Shown: positions 33,896 through 45,259 of the stretch, one piece after another
Numbering within the stretch: position 1 is the first letter of the stretch
How the letters are laid out: each line of letters begins with the position of its first letter
Origin: Gracilariopsis chorda
Lineage: Eukaryota; Rhodophyta; Florideophyceae; Gracilariales; Gracilariaceae
Assembly (NCBI GenBank): GCA_003194525.1
Contig: NBIV01000158.1
Coordinates: forward strand, 1-64,000
DNA: 64,000 nucleotides
Direction of reading: 5' to 3'
Notes under the pieces: generated by a model
Database searches by the model: none
What the model saw: the letters and a program-made list of their open reading frames with translations, nothing else
What the model was told of the DNA's origin: nothing
Program-made: the position numbers and the translations under genes

Positions 33896-34162
33896 TTAAG
33901 CTGATTCTCTATCGTTAACTTGCTGAATCAAATGACTTTTTTGTGTAAATGGCATTATTTGTATAGTATCCTTTTGCAACATTCTGAAGGATGGACTAGA
34001 GAAATGTAAAATGCTTCCGCTCTGGGACTGATCTGGGGTTGATCCATATTCGCACCTTGCACAGGAGTCAGAAAAAGAGTATTTAGAGGTAGATCCATAT
34101 TTGTTCCTTGCAGAGGAGCAGGTAAACAAGTATTCACTGTCGGAGTATGGGATAGAAATCAT
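33896..34162 (-). CDS. Hypothetical 88-aa ORF with a 17-residue repeat
   Basis: The frame begins MISIPYSDSEYLF and contains two in-frame repeats (CSSARNKYGSTSKYSFSDS and CARCEYGSTPDQ) encoded by the 51-bp tandem duplication. It is Ser/Tyr-rich. No family was recognised, and a second ORF overlaps in another frame. Confidence 0.25.
   Translation of the reverse strand: MISIPYSDSEYLFTCSSARNKYGSTSKYSFSDSCARCEYGSTPDQSQSGSILHFSSPSFRMLQKDTIQIMPFTQKSHLIQQVNDRESA
34041..34142. repeat. 51-bp tandem duplication
   Basis: Units starting GATCCATATT at 34,041 and 34,092 are 51 bp each and diverged. The unit length is a multiple of three, so the reading frame is kept. Confidence 0.7.
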
Positions 34163-35747
34163 TGTGTCTGGTTTTTCTCTTGAGCATTGCTTTAAGAACG
34201 AGTTCGTGGAGGTTTCATAAGTTCCTGCTACAATATTATCATGGTAACAATAGATGTGCGTTTAGTACATTTGCTTTTCAGGTTTTTGTTCTTCTCATGT
34301 ATTTCATGACCTTTTGCTCATTTCTGTATTTATCATTTTTGGCTTTCGCTTTTCTTATTGGTTTGGGTTTTTTTTGTTCGTCTCTCATTTCTTTTATCTC
34401 TTTATTTTTGTCATGGTTTTCCTTATTTGCTTTGCGTTTCTTCGCGCTTTTTAGTTTACAACTGAACATTCACCTAGATCTATGAAATTACGTTATTACC
34501 AACGTGGCTCTTTTGGGTACGATGACGGCAGATCTTCGATGGTAGTTGCAGGTCATGCGCTTCTCTGAGCTGGATAGCATACAGACGACAAGTTATATTC
34601 CGATCACTGCAGTTGGGACGGCCCGTATCCCTATTGTGCTTGACCTGTCTGAGGTGCACGTCCAATTGAAGTTGGCTGACAAGCAAAATGTCTTAAATCA
34701 TGCAATTTATAACATATTGCTTTTTAGTTTAACTTTTGCGGCACATCTTGATTTGTCCTTCCACCTGAAGACGCCACTCCCGCAGCGGAAAACAGCGTGG
34801 CGATGAACAGCAAACAATAAGCAAAAGATGACCTGCTTCTTAACCAAATGTAGAGCACTAGCCACCAGGAATGACCAATCGTGGCCCTTCAAACCACCAA
34901 AGAGAACAAAATAATAATAGCACAAAAGATCAAAGAGCAACCATCCCTTCGATAGACTTATGGCTCATCACACAAGCAAAGACAACCAACAAATGACTCA
35001 AAATATATGCAATCCGAGTATCGTCTCCAGTGGACACAAACATGTCAAATAGAACACAGAACCCGGAGAAGAACCACACTGCTCTGGGGCAAGAACTCAT
35101 AGAAACAGAAATAGACAAAGTGTAAGTTCTCTGCTTAGCTTAAAATGGTTACAGACGACAAAACGAAGGAGTGACACCACCAAGCCCAGATCGCCTGATC
35201 CCAGGCAAACGGCAGACGGCGACAAGATATGGAATGGCCGCAAACCCATCCCAGAAAAGATGCACGAGGTGGGTTTTAGAAGCCGAGACCATGGCTGGTG
35301 ATAGCTGTGGGATGAGAGTGCTCCAGCCCAAGGGATGGACTCTACAGCCTACGACTGATAGCTGAAGAAAGACGTTGACGGGTGTGGTAGAGCTGGGGGT
35401 GTCGTGGCTGGAGTTGGAGAAGAAGCCAGATTCCGGCACTTTCTATAGAAACACTTTCCAGCAAATACTCTTTACTGACGCATAGTTCCATGTACTTCAA
35501 GCTTGGCAAGATGCCCGAGTTACGTAACAAGTTCGTGCACTAGACCTAGATACGCCAAACGCTTATCCCACCATCAATAATACTTTTCACTAAATGGTAC
35601 TGTTGTACTTGGGAGCTCGTGCATGCCAATTTATGGCACTTGTGTCCTACGTTCTAAAAATTAGTGTCAGAAGAATGGCACTGGTGTCATTCCCACACTG
35701 CCATAGACTGAGGGCACCACGTCCCAAAACGAGAAGCCATCGTTGTC
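34163..35747. other. No gene identified
   Basis: The plus frame 34,162-34,485 is a run of Phe/Leu codons opposite a Lys-rich minus frame (34,469-34,278); both reflect a purine/pyrimidine-biased strand. Other ORFs lack support. Confidence 0.3.
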
Positions 35748-36191
35748 ATGCCGCACTTGCTTCTGTTTCTATTTCAGGTTGGTATTTGTCAATCGTTCTT
35801 GGTGGTTCTTTCTCTCTTGCCTCACGAATTCACATCATGTCGTCATCCTCCGAACCCTATCCGCATGCTTTGCATACGTAGGCTATCGAAACCGCCGAAG
35901 AAGACTCCAACTTTTTCCCATGAATCAATGGGAGACACGTCTGACTGCTCATCGTCCTTCTGTTCCCACCCGTCTATATACCTCAGTCCGCCCACGCGCC
36001 CCCATGAACCATCGGAGTATCGCAGGGGGTCCTGGGAGGGCTACAAGGCTGCCATGCAGGATTTCGTGAAACGGTACATTACGTCGCAAAGCGCAGAGAA
36101 ATTGGCCGCACGGGTTCTGACGATGAGTAACCTCCTTACCCTCTCCCCTTTTAAGCAATTCCTCTCATATGAAGGGGGTTTTGGTGAGTGA
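35748..36191 (+). CDS. Hypothetical 147-aa ORF
   Basis: The second half is protein-like and polar (SEYRRGSWEGYKAAMQDFVK, then SAEKLAARVLTMSNLLTLSP) and is predicted helical by eye. The N-terminal part is hydrophobic and may not be coding; an internal Met at the MGDTSDCSSS segment is an alternative start. No family was recognised. Confidence 0.3.
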   Translation: MPHLLLFLFQVGICQSFLVVLSLLPHEFTSCRHPPNPIRMLCIRRLSKPPKKTPTFSHESMGDTSDCSSSFCSHPSIYLSPPTRPHEPSEYRRGSWEGYKAAMQDFVKRYITSQSAEKLAARVLTMSNLLTLSPFKQFLSYEGGFGE

Positions 36192-36436
36192 TCGGAGGCG
36201 TTGCGCCGTCTCTCTACTTTGCACGCCCCCGTATACGCATGCAAAATGCCCATTTGGCTCAACGCCTCCCTTCCGGTGACAAACTTCAGCAGCAGCAGTA
36301 AAGCCCTCAGTTTATTAGCTGCTGCTGCTGCATGTTGACTGTGCAATAGCTGCTAAATGGCTCGCAATACAATCAAATTGTAATGCCAGACACTCAGCAG
36401 CAAAACCCAGCTGTTTATTGCGACCCATGGCAGGAT

Positions 36437-36517
36437 GCATTGCGCCAGTGCATTGTATGGAGATATTTCATTGCAGACATGCCTGCAATAGATGTATGTA
36501 CTGCACTGGCGCAGTGC
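36437..36517. repeat. 81-nt imperfect hairpin (pre-miRNA-sized)
   Basis: GCATTGCGCCAGTGCA (from 36,437) pairs with TGCACTGGCGCAGTGC (to 36,517) with one mismatch. The inner part, ATTGCAGACATGCCTGCAAT (36,470-36,489), is itself nearly palindromic. Arms of about 40 nt are centred at 36,477. A (CAG)n/(CTG)n pair lies just upstream (about 36,286-36,330). Transcription is unknown; it could equally be a foldback transposon remnant. Confidence 0.5.
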
Positions 36518-37208
36518 CATAATCATCTTTCGTGCTGACACTAACCACTATTTTCACCTCCCATTTCAGGTTTTGCCAATAGCGCAGTGTCGTAACCATT
36601 CGCTACTTTGGGCACTGTTGCTGGCCTGGGACCTAGGTAAGGCCGGGCTCGTGTGCAGGTCGCCACAAGAGTAACCCACTGAGTACCACGGATCTGAGAA
36701 AAGTCAGGTGCACCTCCGTTGTATACTGGTCGTTTGACGGCGATCCAGGAAGTCTGAGGGTTTCTCCGACTTAAAACGAGCTTGTTGTGCAGAGTGCGGA
36801 GCAGTAACCGTGTCTTCCCTCTCGGGACCGGAAAGCACATGTCGGCGTGTGAGTAAAGGCATACCAATCTTTTCAACCGGACGCGGGTTAAAAACCAAAC
36901 GGCTTGAAAACCAGCTGGGAACACTCCGCCAGTTATAATCAAACAGGAGTGTGTCGAGGGTCCCTGTGCTCTGCACGACTGCATCGGGTAAATATACGTC
37001 TTGCAACAATTTAATTAATTGCTCATGCAAGTAGGCCCGGCCAGTTCAAAGCAAACAACTGCCACCACTGTTATTCACTTTCAACCCTTTTATCTTGGAA
37101 AACTATTCTGGAGCTCTGGCAAAGTTTTTAACGGGTTTAGAAAAGTAGAATTATTGTTTCGCGTTTTTGTGAATGAAAATGATACGAGGTGGTCCAAATA
37201 CGAGCTGT
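36518..37208. other. No gene identified
   Basis: Minus ORFs (36,984-36,541 and 37,030-36,704) overlap in different frames, and neither has recognisable features. Confidence 0.3.
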
Positions 37209-38073
37209 AATGGACCTCAATCGAACTTGGGAGCTGCCAGATACAATTCTAGAGGGGCTAGGTTGAACGCAGGCAGTGCAAGGTAAAGCGCTGGCGGTTG
37301 TAGCGTTGACATCTGTAGAGCACGAGCAGGAGATGGGAGAACGCGACGAGTACCAGCTCTTCCAGCTCCAGATGAGGTGGGGAGAAATAAGAGTGGAGTG
37401 CAAGTTCAAGAACCAGTTGTTCCAGCCGTGGAAGAAGACAAAATTAATCTAGCACCTACATCAGTTGCAGCGGCAGATAGCACAAGCGCCGCTGGAGCCA
37501 GTGGGGCCGCTACCACAGCTCTACCAACTTCGTGCCCAATACCTGGATATCTAGAGTTTGTGAGAGACATTCCGAGTCACATTCCTCCGCCTCTGATGCC
37601 TCCCCCTCTCCCACCGATGCCTGCAGAACAGATGCCCGTTGCGATGAAAGTGGAAGAGAATAAGATCACTCCTGCTCCCTCACAGCCACTGCCACCACAG
37701 CAGCCTGCTCTGACACAAGCTGAACAAGACGAGGAACAGATGCCCGTACCCATGGAAGTGGAAGAGGTTAAGATCCCTCCTGTCTTTCACAGCCGCCGCA
37801 GCAGCCTGCTCTGCCCCAGGCTGAAGATCAAGAAGAGCAGATGACTGTTCCTAATATCTTTAAGTGGCTATATCGAGAACAAATATCAGACACACCTGTT
37901 CAAACAGTCGACTAACTTGTCAATCTAGAGATAGCAAACTCAACCAAGGACCTTATTCTCCAGTTTCTATTAAAAAAGGATGGACTCAAGTGCGGCAAGA
38001 GGACTATTAGTTGCATCAAAATAAAATATGCGGACCAACTTCCCCATCTGAAGCGGGAGGTTATCTAGCCCTC
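37209..38073 (+). pseudogene. Proline-rich repeat protein gene, frameshifted
   Basis: Plus-strand coding text has an N-terminal MDLNRTWELPDTILEG (37,209) and VEHEQEMGERDEYQLFQLQ. A 155-codon ORF (37,377-37,844) then carries repeats of the type EEQMPVPMEVEEVKI followed by QPLPPQQPALTQAEQD. A third repeat unit continues in another frame (QPPQQPALPQAEDQEEQM, about 37,790-37,845) and leads into NIFKWLYREQISDTPVQ and LQFLLKKDGLKCGKRTISCI before a stop near 38,073. At least one frameshift and an in-frame stop separate the parts. The alternating acidic and Pro-rich repeats look like a flexible linker. No family was recognised. Confidence 0.4.
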
Positions 38074-38090
38074 TTCCGAAACTTGAAAAT

Positions 38091-38319
38091 GGGCGAAAAG
38101 TGGCCGAAATATGACCGAGATGGGAGCGTGTAAGTCCAACATTTTGGATAACGACTATCTCAGGAACATAAAAAAGTTTTCACCGAAATGTGGCCGATAA
38201 ATGGCTGAATTATGACCATGAGGCTGAACAGAACTTATTTATCTTCACCAGATACACGTTCTCCAAAAGTTTGAACTTTAACGGCCCCATCTCGGTCACA
38301 TTTCAGCCGTTTGTCGGCC
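38091..38319. repeat. Inverted repeat element, 34-bp arms
   Basis: The left arm 38,091-38,124 (ends TGACCGAGATGGG) matches the complement of 38,286-38,319 at 28 of 34 positions. A third, weaker relative of the arm, GTGGCCGATAAATGGCTGAA, lies inside at about 38,195. The length (229 bp) and termini fit a MITE or foldback element. Confidence 0.6.
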
Positions 38320-38357
38320 TTTTTTGATGTGATTAGACGTCCCTCATCGGCTCTAAC

Positions 38358-39166
38358 GTGTTGCAGAACTATTTGGTGGTCACTGAGTTCATAAAAACAG
38401 CTATACAGCGGGATAGGAAGGATGCAGCGAAGGCTTTGAAGAATGCACAAAGAACCAGATCCAACGACTCAGCGGTGATCAATGTCACGGGATCCCTATC
38501 TGGAACGACCGCACGGCCGGAGGGCCCATCCGGAAACATTCAACATTCAGAATGAAACACATAAGGACATGAGACTACCATCAACGTCGACACTTCTTCG
38601 CACATTGAATACGGTAACCAGAGAGAGGCACAAGATATGGACCGCGAAGTAGAAAGGAAAAGGAAAGGCAATCGCAATATGGGAGGTTCGTTCATACAAA
38701 ACATACTCGTACTGGCAACATTTGTGAATCCCTACAGAAATAAAAGTTGAATAAAAACGGTACCCTGTTCTGCGAGAGGGCGGAGAACAGTACGGAGAGT
38801 GATGGGTCTGAAAGTGACTCCTGAGATTTAGAGAAAGCAGTGAGGATGCCGACATCGGTCACGAAGTGTACGAATGTTGGACGAGCCAGTGACGATGAAG
38901 AGGAATCTGATAGTTCTGCTCATAATACCAATAGGAATCATAAATCCCAAGCATGGATGCCCTGTAAGATGGTTTGCCACAGTAAAAAGATCAAGAATTT
39001 CGCCCCTTCTAGGCGTCATAAGAACGATGATGCTGACACCAGCGATAAAATCGCTCCAACTCCGGAGGCACACCATGAACATGGGCTTAATCGCCGCAAA
39101 GGACTCAAAGCGAAGAAAATTGGCTCTTCATCTAGTTTATACCGTTCGAAAAGTCACGGCGCCTAA
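38358..39166 (+). pseudogene. Unidentified decayed ORF, charged and Ser-rich
   Basis: Consecutive plus-strand segments read as low-hydrophobicity protein: FIKTAIQRDRKDAAKALKNA (from 38,390), REVERKRKGNRN (about 38,645), then a 108-codon ORF (38,840-39,166) with SDDEEESDSS, KKIKNFAPSRRHKND and RRKGLKAKKIGSSSS. Stops interrupt the first half. Basic and acidic clusters suggest a nuclear or nucleic-acid-binding protein. It could be the downstream part of the 37.2-kb gene. Confidence 0.3.
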
Positions 39167-39467
39167 GCCAGAGTCTATATGATCCACTGAAGATGGCCAG
39201 GGAAGGACTTTGAGTCGACTATAGGTCCAAGGCTAGCTTTTGCAACCTTAAAGTGCCACATAGACGGAGAACAGCACGAAAAGTTTGCATGCTCGGTGTA
39301 GCTGCTCTCAATAAACATATGCTTTCCGTTTCTTTTGTACTATCGAAGACCTAGAATTTTGTAGGCATCATACTTCTCAACATAAGCCTTCTTTTGTACT
39401 GCTCTAGATATTCTTGTGAATTTTAGAGCACTACTAATGCCTGTATTAAAAACAAAATTGGGGCGTT

Positions 39468-39547
39468 CCTGGGTCGCATTTAGGACCTCTCCCATACTGC
39501 CTGGCGGCCTGGGTCCCATTTAGGACCTCTCCCATACGGCCTTGTAG
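39468..39547. repeat. 40-bp tandem duplication
   Basis: CCTGGGTC(G/C)CATTTAGGACC followed by TCTCCCATAC occurs at 39,468 and 39,508. The units are nearly identical. Confidence 0.85.
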
Positions 39548-39549
39548 AT

Positions 39550-42300
39550 ACATTTACATGAGTTTTTGCACTTGTTTTGGAGGAATGTACTGGGCCACAT
39601 AAAACCCACTTTCTGAGCTTGTCTCATACTACGATCGAATCAATGAACTTGGAACTACTCGGAACACATTCGGATGTGTTTCCGCCCAGCTTTGGATTAC
39701 TAAGAAACTATGATTAAGAGAACGCCTACGGGGAAGTAAAGGAATAAATTTGGACCAAATGGAACGCTAGTCGTGCGCGCATTGTTTGGTGTAAATCCAT
39801 ACCACTTCGGACAAAGGACAAAGACTATAATTGAAAAATATAATGGTCATTTTCTCTACAGTACGGTTTCAACCGTTTTTATTAGCATAGGATTTGACTT
39901 TGGTTCACTCTTGGCGTACTGTAGTTAGCCGCGTTTGGCGAAATGATAGTGGCAGCTTCTTGTCAATACGTTATCCTTGGTATGGCCTATAATTTGTGGT
40001 TGTTTTTGACCAACTTTTGGCCAACTGTGGACCAGATCCTGGCCCGTGCTTTTTGTTGTTAGGCCAGTGGAATCTAGTCCGCCCCATTGGTCAAAATACG
40101 TGAAGAGCATTTCAGACCTTGTGTTTAGGTCCTGGTCTATAAGTCTCTTCGTAATTAAATTCCGCTGGCCCCAGTCTTCATCTTGCCAGCTCGACTGATT
40201 GTCGGTTATGTTGAGTAAGCAGCGAAAACAGTGGTGATCTGTCCTAATGGTAAAGTGCATTCTTTCCAAATTTGGCCGCAGGGGGAGCACTGAATATACA
40301 ATGGCTAGGCAATCATTTCTCGTGGTGGTATAGGTCCTGTCACCCTTGGTCAGGGACCTACTCCGGTAGCCAATTGGTCAATAATCTTTTAAGGACTCTT
40401 GCTCTTGTACAAGAGCAGAGCTTAGCTGGGTCGCAGATGCGTCCATATCTAGGATATACTGGTTATTGGTCCTGGGTAGCGCCAAGAGCGGTGAACTAAC
40501 CAATGGTTCTTAAAGATTTTGTAGTACTCGTACTGCTCTTCTTTGAGTTCATCAATTTCCGATGGGGTTCCTCTCTTCAGCATCCCATTTTGAGGTGCTG
40601 TGATCTTCGCAAAGCTGGGGACAAACCAAAGGTAGAGATCACAGAGCCCTAAGAAGAAACGCAATTCAATGTGGGCCCTAGGAGTCCGTGTTTTTCGTAT
40701 GGCCTTAGTCGTATCCTCAGCCACTTGGAGGTTTCCGGTAGAACCGCATGAGCAAGATATTCCACGGAGGGATGAAAGAAGAAAGACTTCTTCAGTTTCA
40801 ACGTGACCCTGCCCTCTGGTCATAGCCTCAAGACTGCCTTTAAATGTGTGACATGCTTTCAAATCGACTTGGAGGAGATGATAACATCATGTAAAGAGAC
40901 TAGGACTTCTTACAGCGAAACTTAAAAACATGCCAATCAAGAGGAACTTGCATTTGACCATAGACAGAATGATGTCCACGGCCCGCTGGAAAGTAGCTGG
41001 TGCATTCATAACACCAACAGGCATAAGCCTGAACCAAAATAGTCTCTCATGGGTTGTGAGTCTGGTCAATTATTTCGCTTTCTCGTCCATCGGAACTCGC
41101 CAAGATCCACAATTGGTGTTCACCGTGGTGAAAATTTGCGCGTCGCCAAATGAAACCAAACATTCGTCTATACGGGGGATAGGGTAAGTATCCCTCTTGC
41201 TCACTGCGTTTAGATTGTGATAGTCAATACTGCACTATAAGATCCCGTCCTTCTCGGGAACAAGGAAACAAGACTCGCCTATTCCGGCTCGATGGACGGT
41301 GCACGCTCAATAACCTCTGTGGACTTCATTTTCTCAACCTTCTTGGCTACCACTTCTCAACGTTTTAAGACGGTCCGATATGGGTGATGATATGGGGCTT
41401 TGCCCCGTCCTTAAGTTGCATTGGATGCTCTATGGCATCGATCTCACCCAATGTCCAACTGTACTTGCCAGCGAAGTCCTTCAGGAGGTCAATGAATTGT
41501 TCCCTATACGTTTCAAAGTCCTCCTCTAGTCTCGCATCTGGTTCCCAGCTGTCCCATAGCTCACATTTAAGGAGCAGCGCCTCCGCTTCAATCTACATAG
41601 TGACCACAAAAGCAGGCATAGATATCCCTACCACTGCGCGCTTTGGTGACCTTGTCGACTTGTCACGAAAGTTGCTCATGGTGACCGCAAATGTCCGGTT
41701 ACGCACCATGTTCATCACTGCATTGGCCATGTGGGAGAGGTGTTTTGTTACGTACTTGAGATGGTTTTGCAAACAAAACCAGACTTCAGGACTTGCATAC
41801 CGTGGCAGTTGCCACCTGGGTCATAGGTGGTATGACTATCGCCTTTGCCAATCTGATGCCGTTACACACGATGTTCGTGAGAGAACTGACGTCTATTGGG
41901 TCATTCTCGGGTCCGGGGTGCCAGCCGACGATTGCTAATAGGCATCCTCCATGGAAAGCGACCCCCTTTGGGCCAGTAAACATGGCTTTTAGATATCTAT
42001 CAGTAAAGCTCGTTCCTAGGATTTGTTCTTCCCCTAGATTTGGACATACTAGAAACCAATTCCTGACCTTCAGGTGACCTAAGTAGGGATAAAGTGGGAG
42101 TAGTACACGAATTTACATGGGCCAACGATTTGCATCTGTAACTTTTGGTAGATTCTTCTCCTGTATCATCCTTTCCCAGCAGAATGGTAAGACATGGGCA
42201 TGTACAAAATTGGGACCTGCTACCGTGTTCAACACGGCGGTAAACGTCGTTGCGATATTCCAATGCAGTTCCAAGGTTCCCTAGATGAAAGTCTTGGAAT
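39550..42300 (-). pseudogene. Gypsy Pol relic (RT, RNase H)
   Basis: From upstream: NGIRLAKAIVIPPMTQVATA (41,870), AVVGISMPAFVV, EHPMQLKDGAKPHI (about 41,430). RT: CFLVPEKDG (41,270), NAVSKRDTYPIPRIDECL (about 41,180), FRLMPVGVMNAPATFQRAVD (41,020). The catalytic YLDD is degraded to SLHDV (40,885). Then come LQVAEDTTKAIRKTRTP and LRFFLGLCDLYLWFVPSFAK (40,730-40,600). RNase H start: NLERMHFTIRTDHHCFRCLL (40,260). A weak integrase HHCC-region match, SGFYVAQYIPPK, lies near 39,600. There are many stops, so it is inactive. Confidence 0.75.
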
Positions 42301-42303
42301 AAT

Positions 42304-42663
42304 AGGAGTGCATTTGAAGCCTGCGTGGCTGTTGTGGATGAAGCACGGAAGCTAAATGGAGGCCATTCGAAGGTCTCAGAATCTCTGTTTCTGGCCTAAA
42401 CTCGAGGTTTCCAAATGGAGTTTGCTAGGAGCGCGAGTGGTACGCAAATGGAGTGCTGGCAATACACTTTGTATGCAACATAGAGTACAACTGCAATCTT
42501 TTGAAAGTGGCCACAGCCCATTTACCATCTGTGTGACATTGGGAAAAATGAAAATATTGCAACTTTTTGTGCCACAGGTGTCCATTTTGAGGATACAAGG
42601 AGGTACTCATGATCAAAAATGGAGTGTGAGACCCTTGAATGTTGCACTGCAACTGCACTCCTC
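42304..42663. mobile_element. MITE-like element inside the gypsy relic
   Basis: The terminal inverted repeat AGGAGTGCATTTG (42,304) pairs with the complement of the right end, AGGAGTGCAGTTG (42,662 inwards). The 360-bp interior is non-coding and contains three AAATGGAGT-type words. Gypsy coding text is present on both sides (YIDGQGDPVVLVAQENDK near 42,925; ALEYRNDVYRRVEHG near 42,260), so this is an insertion. No target-site duplication is clear. Confidence 0.55.
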
Positions 42664-43084
42664 AAAGTTCAAAACGTTCTTCTATGAGTTCCGTGTACTT
42701 TAACGTTATATTTCTTCTGGAAGAGCACTGTGTCCCCCAGGTCTGCCCATTGGTCCACAGCATCCACCTGACTCGAGACCGTGCTTCTAATCTCCTCTGG
42801 TTTCTTTGTTTCTTCATGTTCTGTAGTCTGCGAGCCCAGTGTGTCCAGGCAGCAGTTCTGAGAGAGATGACACGCCTCTTGGCACTTCTTTTGTCGTTTT
42901 CCTGCGCTACAAGTACCACAGGATCGCCCTGTCCGTCTATGTACTCGACGGCATCACTTGCGTCTTCAACAACATTGACCTAAGCGTACCGCACTGGTGT
43001 CATCAGGAGAGCCTTGTACTCCGATCTTCCTGGGGTACCAGCTGACCTCTGGGGAAAGGTCGTACGGATGTAACCCTCGGCCCA

Positions 43085-45259
43085 CTACATTTTACAGTTC
43101 TCCTCCCTCCGTGTCATAATTTCCTTGAGAATATCCTCAGGTATGTATTTAATACAAGCACACAGCCACGCCGTGGAAAGACAAATGAAACAGTCCTGGT
43201 TGGTTTTCCCAATTACGTCCTTCCTGGGGGCTATGGGACAACAACAGGGTGTCGCCGGGGCCGACGGAGTCGTTGTTCTCGACGAAAAGACCGATGGTGC
43301 TCCTGATGGAGCTGAAGAGACGCTCACCGGAACGGCTTCTGCGGTGTTAGAATGGCCAAAAGCAAAGTCTGTTTCCGATGGGGACTCCACAATATGGGCC
43401 TTTCTTCCTCTGGCCAGGGGTCTCACGTGGCACCTGGTATCTGCGTCACCCATTCGACTGGAATTCATTGGACGTCCGGAAGTCCTGTAGGTCTTCCCGT
43501 ATCCTTCTACATACTTCCCCAGTTGACGTAGCGTCAATTCTGGATGGAAAATGTGGTGGTTTCAAAGATGACTCCATATTGCTGGGTGTAATCCCGTTAT
43601 AAAGTGTCGCTTAAGCCGTCCATCGGAGAACCTACTCCCATAGCTGAGGGCTTTACTTATTAGTTGGTCGGCGTAGTCGTTCTCAGACATATCGGAGCTC
43701 TGATAGGATCTACTCACGTCCTGGTAGGCATCGTTTATATGGTCATCGGTCGCATACGTTTCCAACAGGTAATGATCAACCTCTGGATAGGCCCTTAGGA
43801 GCTCCCGGTCTCGGGAAGGGATAAGATTAATCAAGCCAGAGATCTTGGCAACTACTTGGACCTGCCCTTCTGCATTTAGAAAGAACTGGAAACAACAAAG
43901 CGTAAGTCCTTCATGGACTCCGCTCTGATCACAAGCCGCCAGGAATTAGCTCAAGAACCTAAGAACTGTAATGAAAACCTTCCTAAGAATTTGTAAGGGA
44001 CGATCAGCTGCATTCTTTTCGCCCACCTGGCAATTTTCCTGTCAGCCGAAGAGGTCTACCGCGTGGAAAGATCCAAGACGTAGTAAGTTTTCAAGTCTGA
44101 GACCTTCTAGAAATGCTTATTAGTCGTGACCGATGGTTTGAGGCGCCGAACAACCGCCTCATCTCTGTCGGTGTCAGATGAGTCCAACGATTCCGAATGG
44201 TCATCTCTAGGGCACGAGTGGTGCCTCCCCCGATTGTTCGCCCTCGACGTACGCCTTCGGCTGCGTCTCTCGTTTCCATGGTTTTCGTTACTCAAGAACT
44301 CCTTTTCGGAGAGCTCTTTATCGTCCTAGATATATTCTTCAGCGTACGGCACGCCGTGTTGTCCATTTCTTTTTTCACCCACGAGGTCCCTATGAATCTG
44401 GATTCTTTCTTGCCCAGTGGGTAAACGGGCCAGGAGACCTTCCTGTATTGTACCCAGGAAAGGGGCTACTTCTATAGCTGATCAATGAGGTCCAGTATGT
44501 GCCGGCAGATGGATACCCAATGGTACACTTTGAGAAACCGACCGATGGCTATGAAATATGCCTGTTCGGCGTGTGATTTCCCCTTGGATGGTCGTGGCCA
44601 TAGAAATCACTACGACTTCTGAGTGAACTACCTATGGCACCAGTAGATCCGCCAGAGTCGAAAGACGTCCCCGTAATGCTACTCAGTTGATACATAAGGA
44701 CTTTCTCCACTTGGTTCTTACACCAAGAGCACAGTTGCGGCCATAGGAGAGTGGCAACGTTGTCCACCACACGGGAAGTGGAAGCGGTAGTGGCTAGGTT
44801 CTGACGCTGTTTTGCGTAATTAATTGGGCCTTTCGGAAGGTTGAGTGGGTCTATTCTCTCGCAGAGGCGAGCAACCGATGGATAATCCCTGGTTCTCCTT
44901 TCAGGATTGTCTGCAAGGTCTATTAAAACTATTTCACGTCCGCCGGAGTGGCTCCGAGTACTCCTGCTGTCACTATTATTGTTCGACTTGGCGTACAATG
45001 AGGTAGCAACGACTGCGCAATGTGCGGTTGCTGCCGAGGTTGGGGTGTTGTTTATCCATACGGTCTGTAGTGCTTTCGAGCCAGTTTCTTCGAATAATAG
45101 TACAATGCTAAAAGTGCTATTCGTTATCGTCTTTCCTTGAGGTGGAATGCAGCTGTTACCGTAGTCGTCTAGGTCTGGAGACCAGTTTTGGTAGAATACT
45201 ACGGTGTTTGGCCAAATGAAGTAGGCCACTGGATTTGGATATGGCAGAGAACCAGCCAC
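43085..45259 (-). pseudogene. Gypsy Gag relic
   Basis: The N-terminal ORF 45,259-44,549 (236 codons) is polar and contains SVARLCERIDPLNLPKGPIN. The capsid-like core is at 43,834-43,562: DRELLRAYPEVDHYLLETYA, then QLISKALSYGSRFSDGRLKR and HFITGLHPAIW, matching the F..GL.P.I pattern of retrotransposon Gag. ORF 43,537-43,085 follows with a linker and a possible zinc-knuckle remnant, DCFICLSTAWLCAC. Frameshifts separate the three ORFs. Confidence 0.6.

Larger units (their letters stand above)
39550..45259 (-). mobile_element. Ty3/gypsy retrotransposon with nested insertion
   Basis: Gag, a protease-region linker, RT, RNase H and a trace of the integrase zinc region follow in gypsy order on the minus strand. 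The integrase core and chromodomain are missing, and LTRs were not found. A MITE-like element (42,304-42,663) splits the coding region between two segments. The RT and Gag sequences do not resemble the chromodomain element at the left end in any shared segment, so relatedness cannot be judged. Confidence 0.75.

Noticed and set aside
34162-34485. 107-codon very hydrophobic ORF resembling a membrane protein
   Set aside because: Its composition (Phe/Leu/Ser from T-rich codons opposite a Lys-rich frame) is explained by strand bias, and no other feature supports it.
19075-35883. Recurrent word GCATACGTAGGC (19,075, 19,142, about 35,872)
   Set aside because: Only three scattered occurrences with no common flanks; probably chance.
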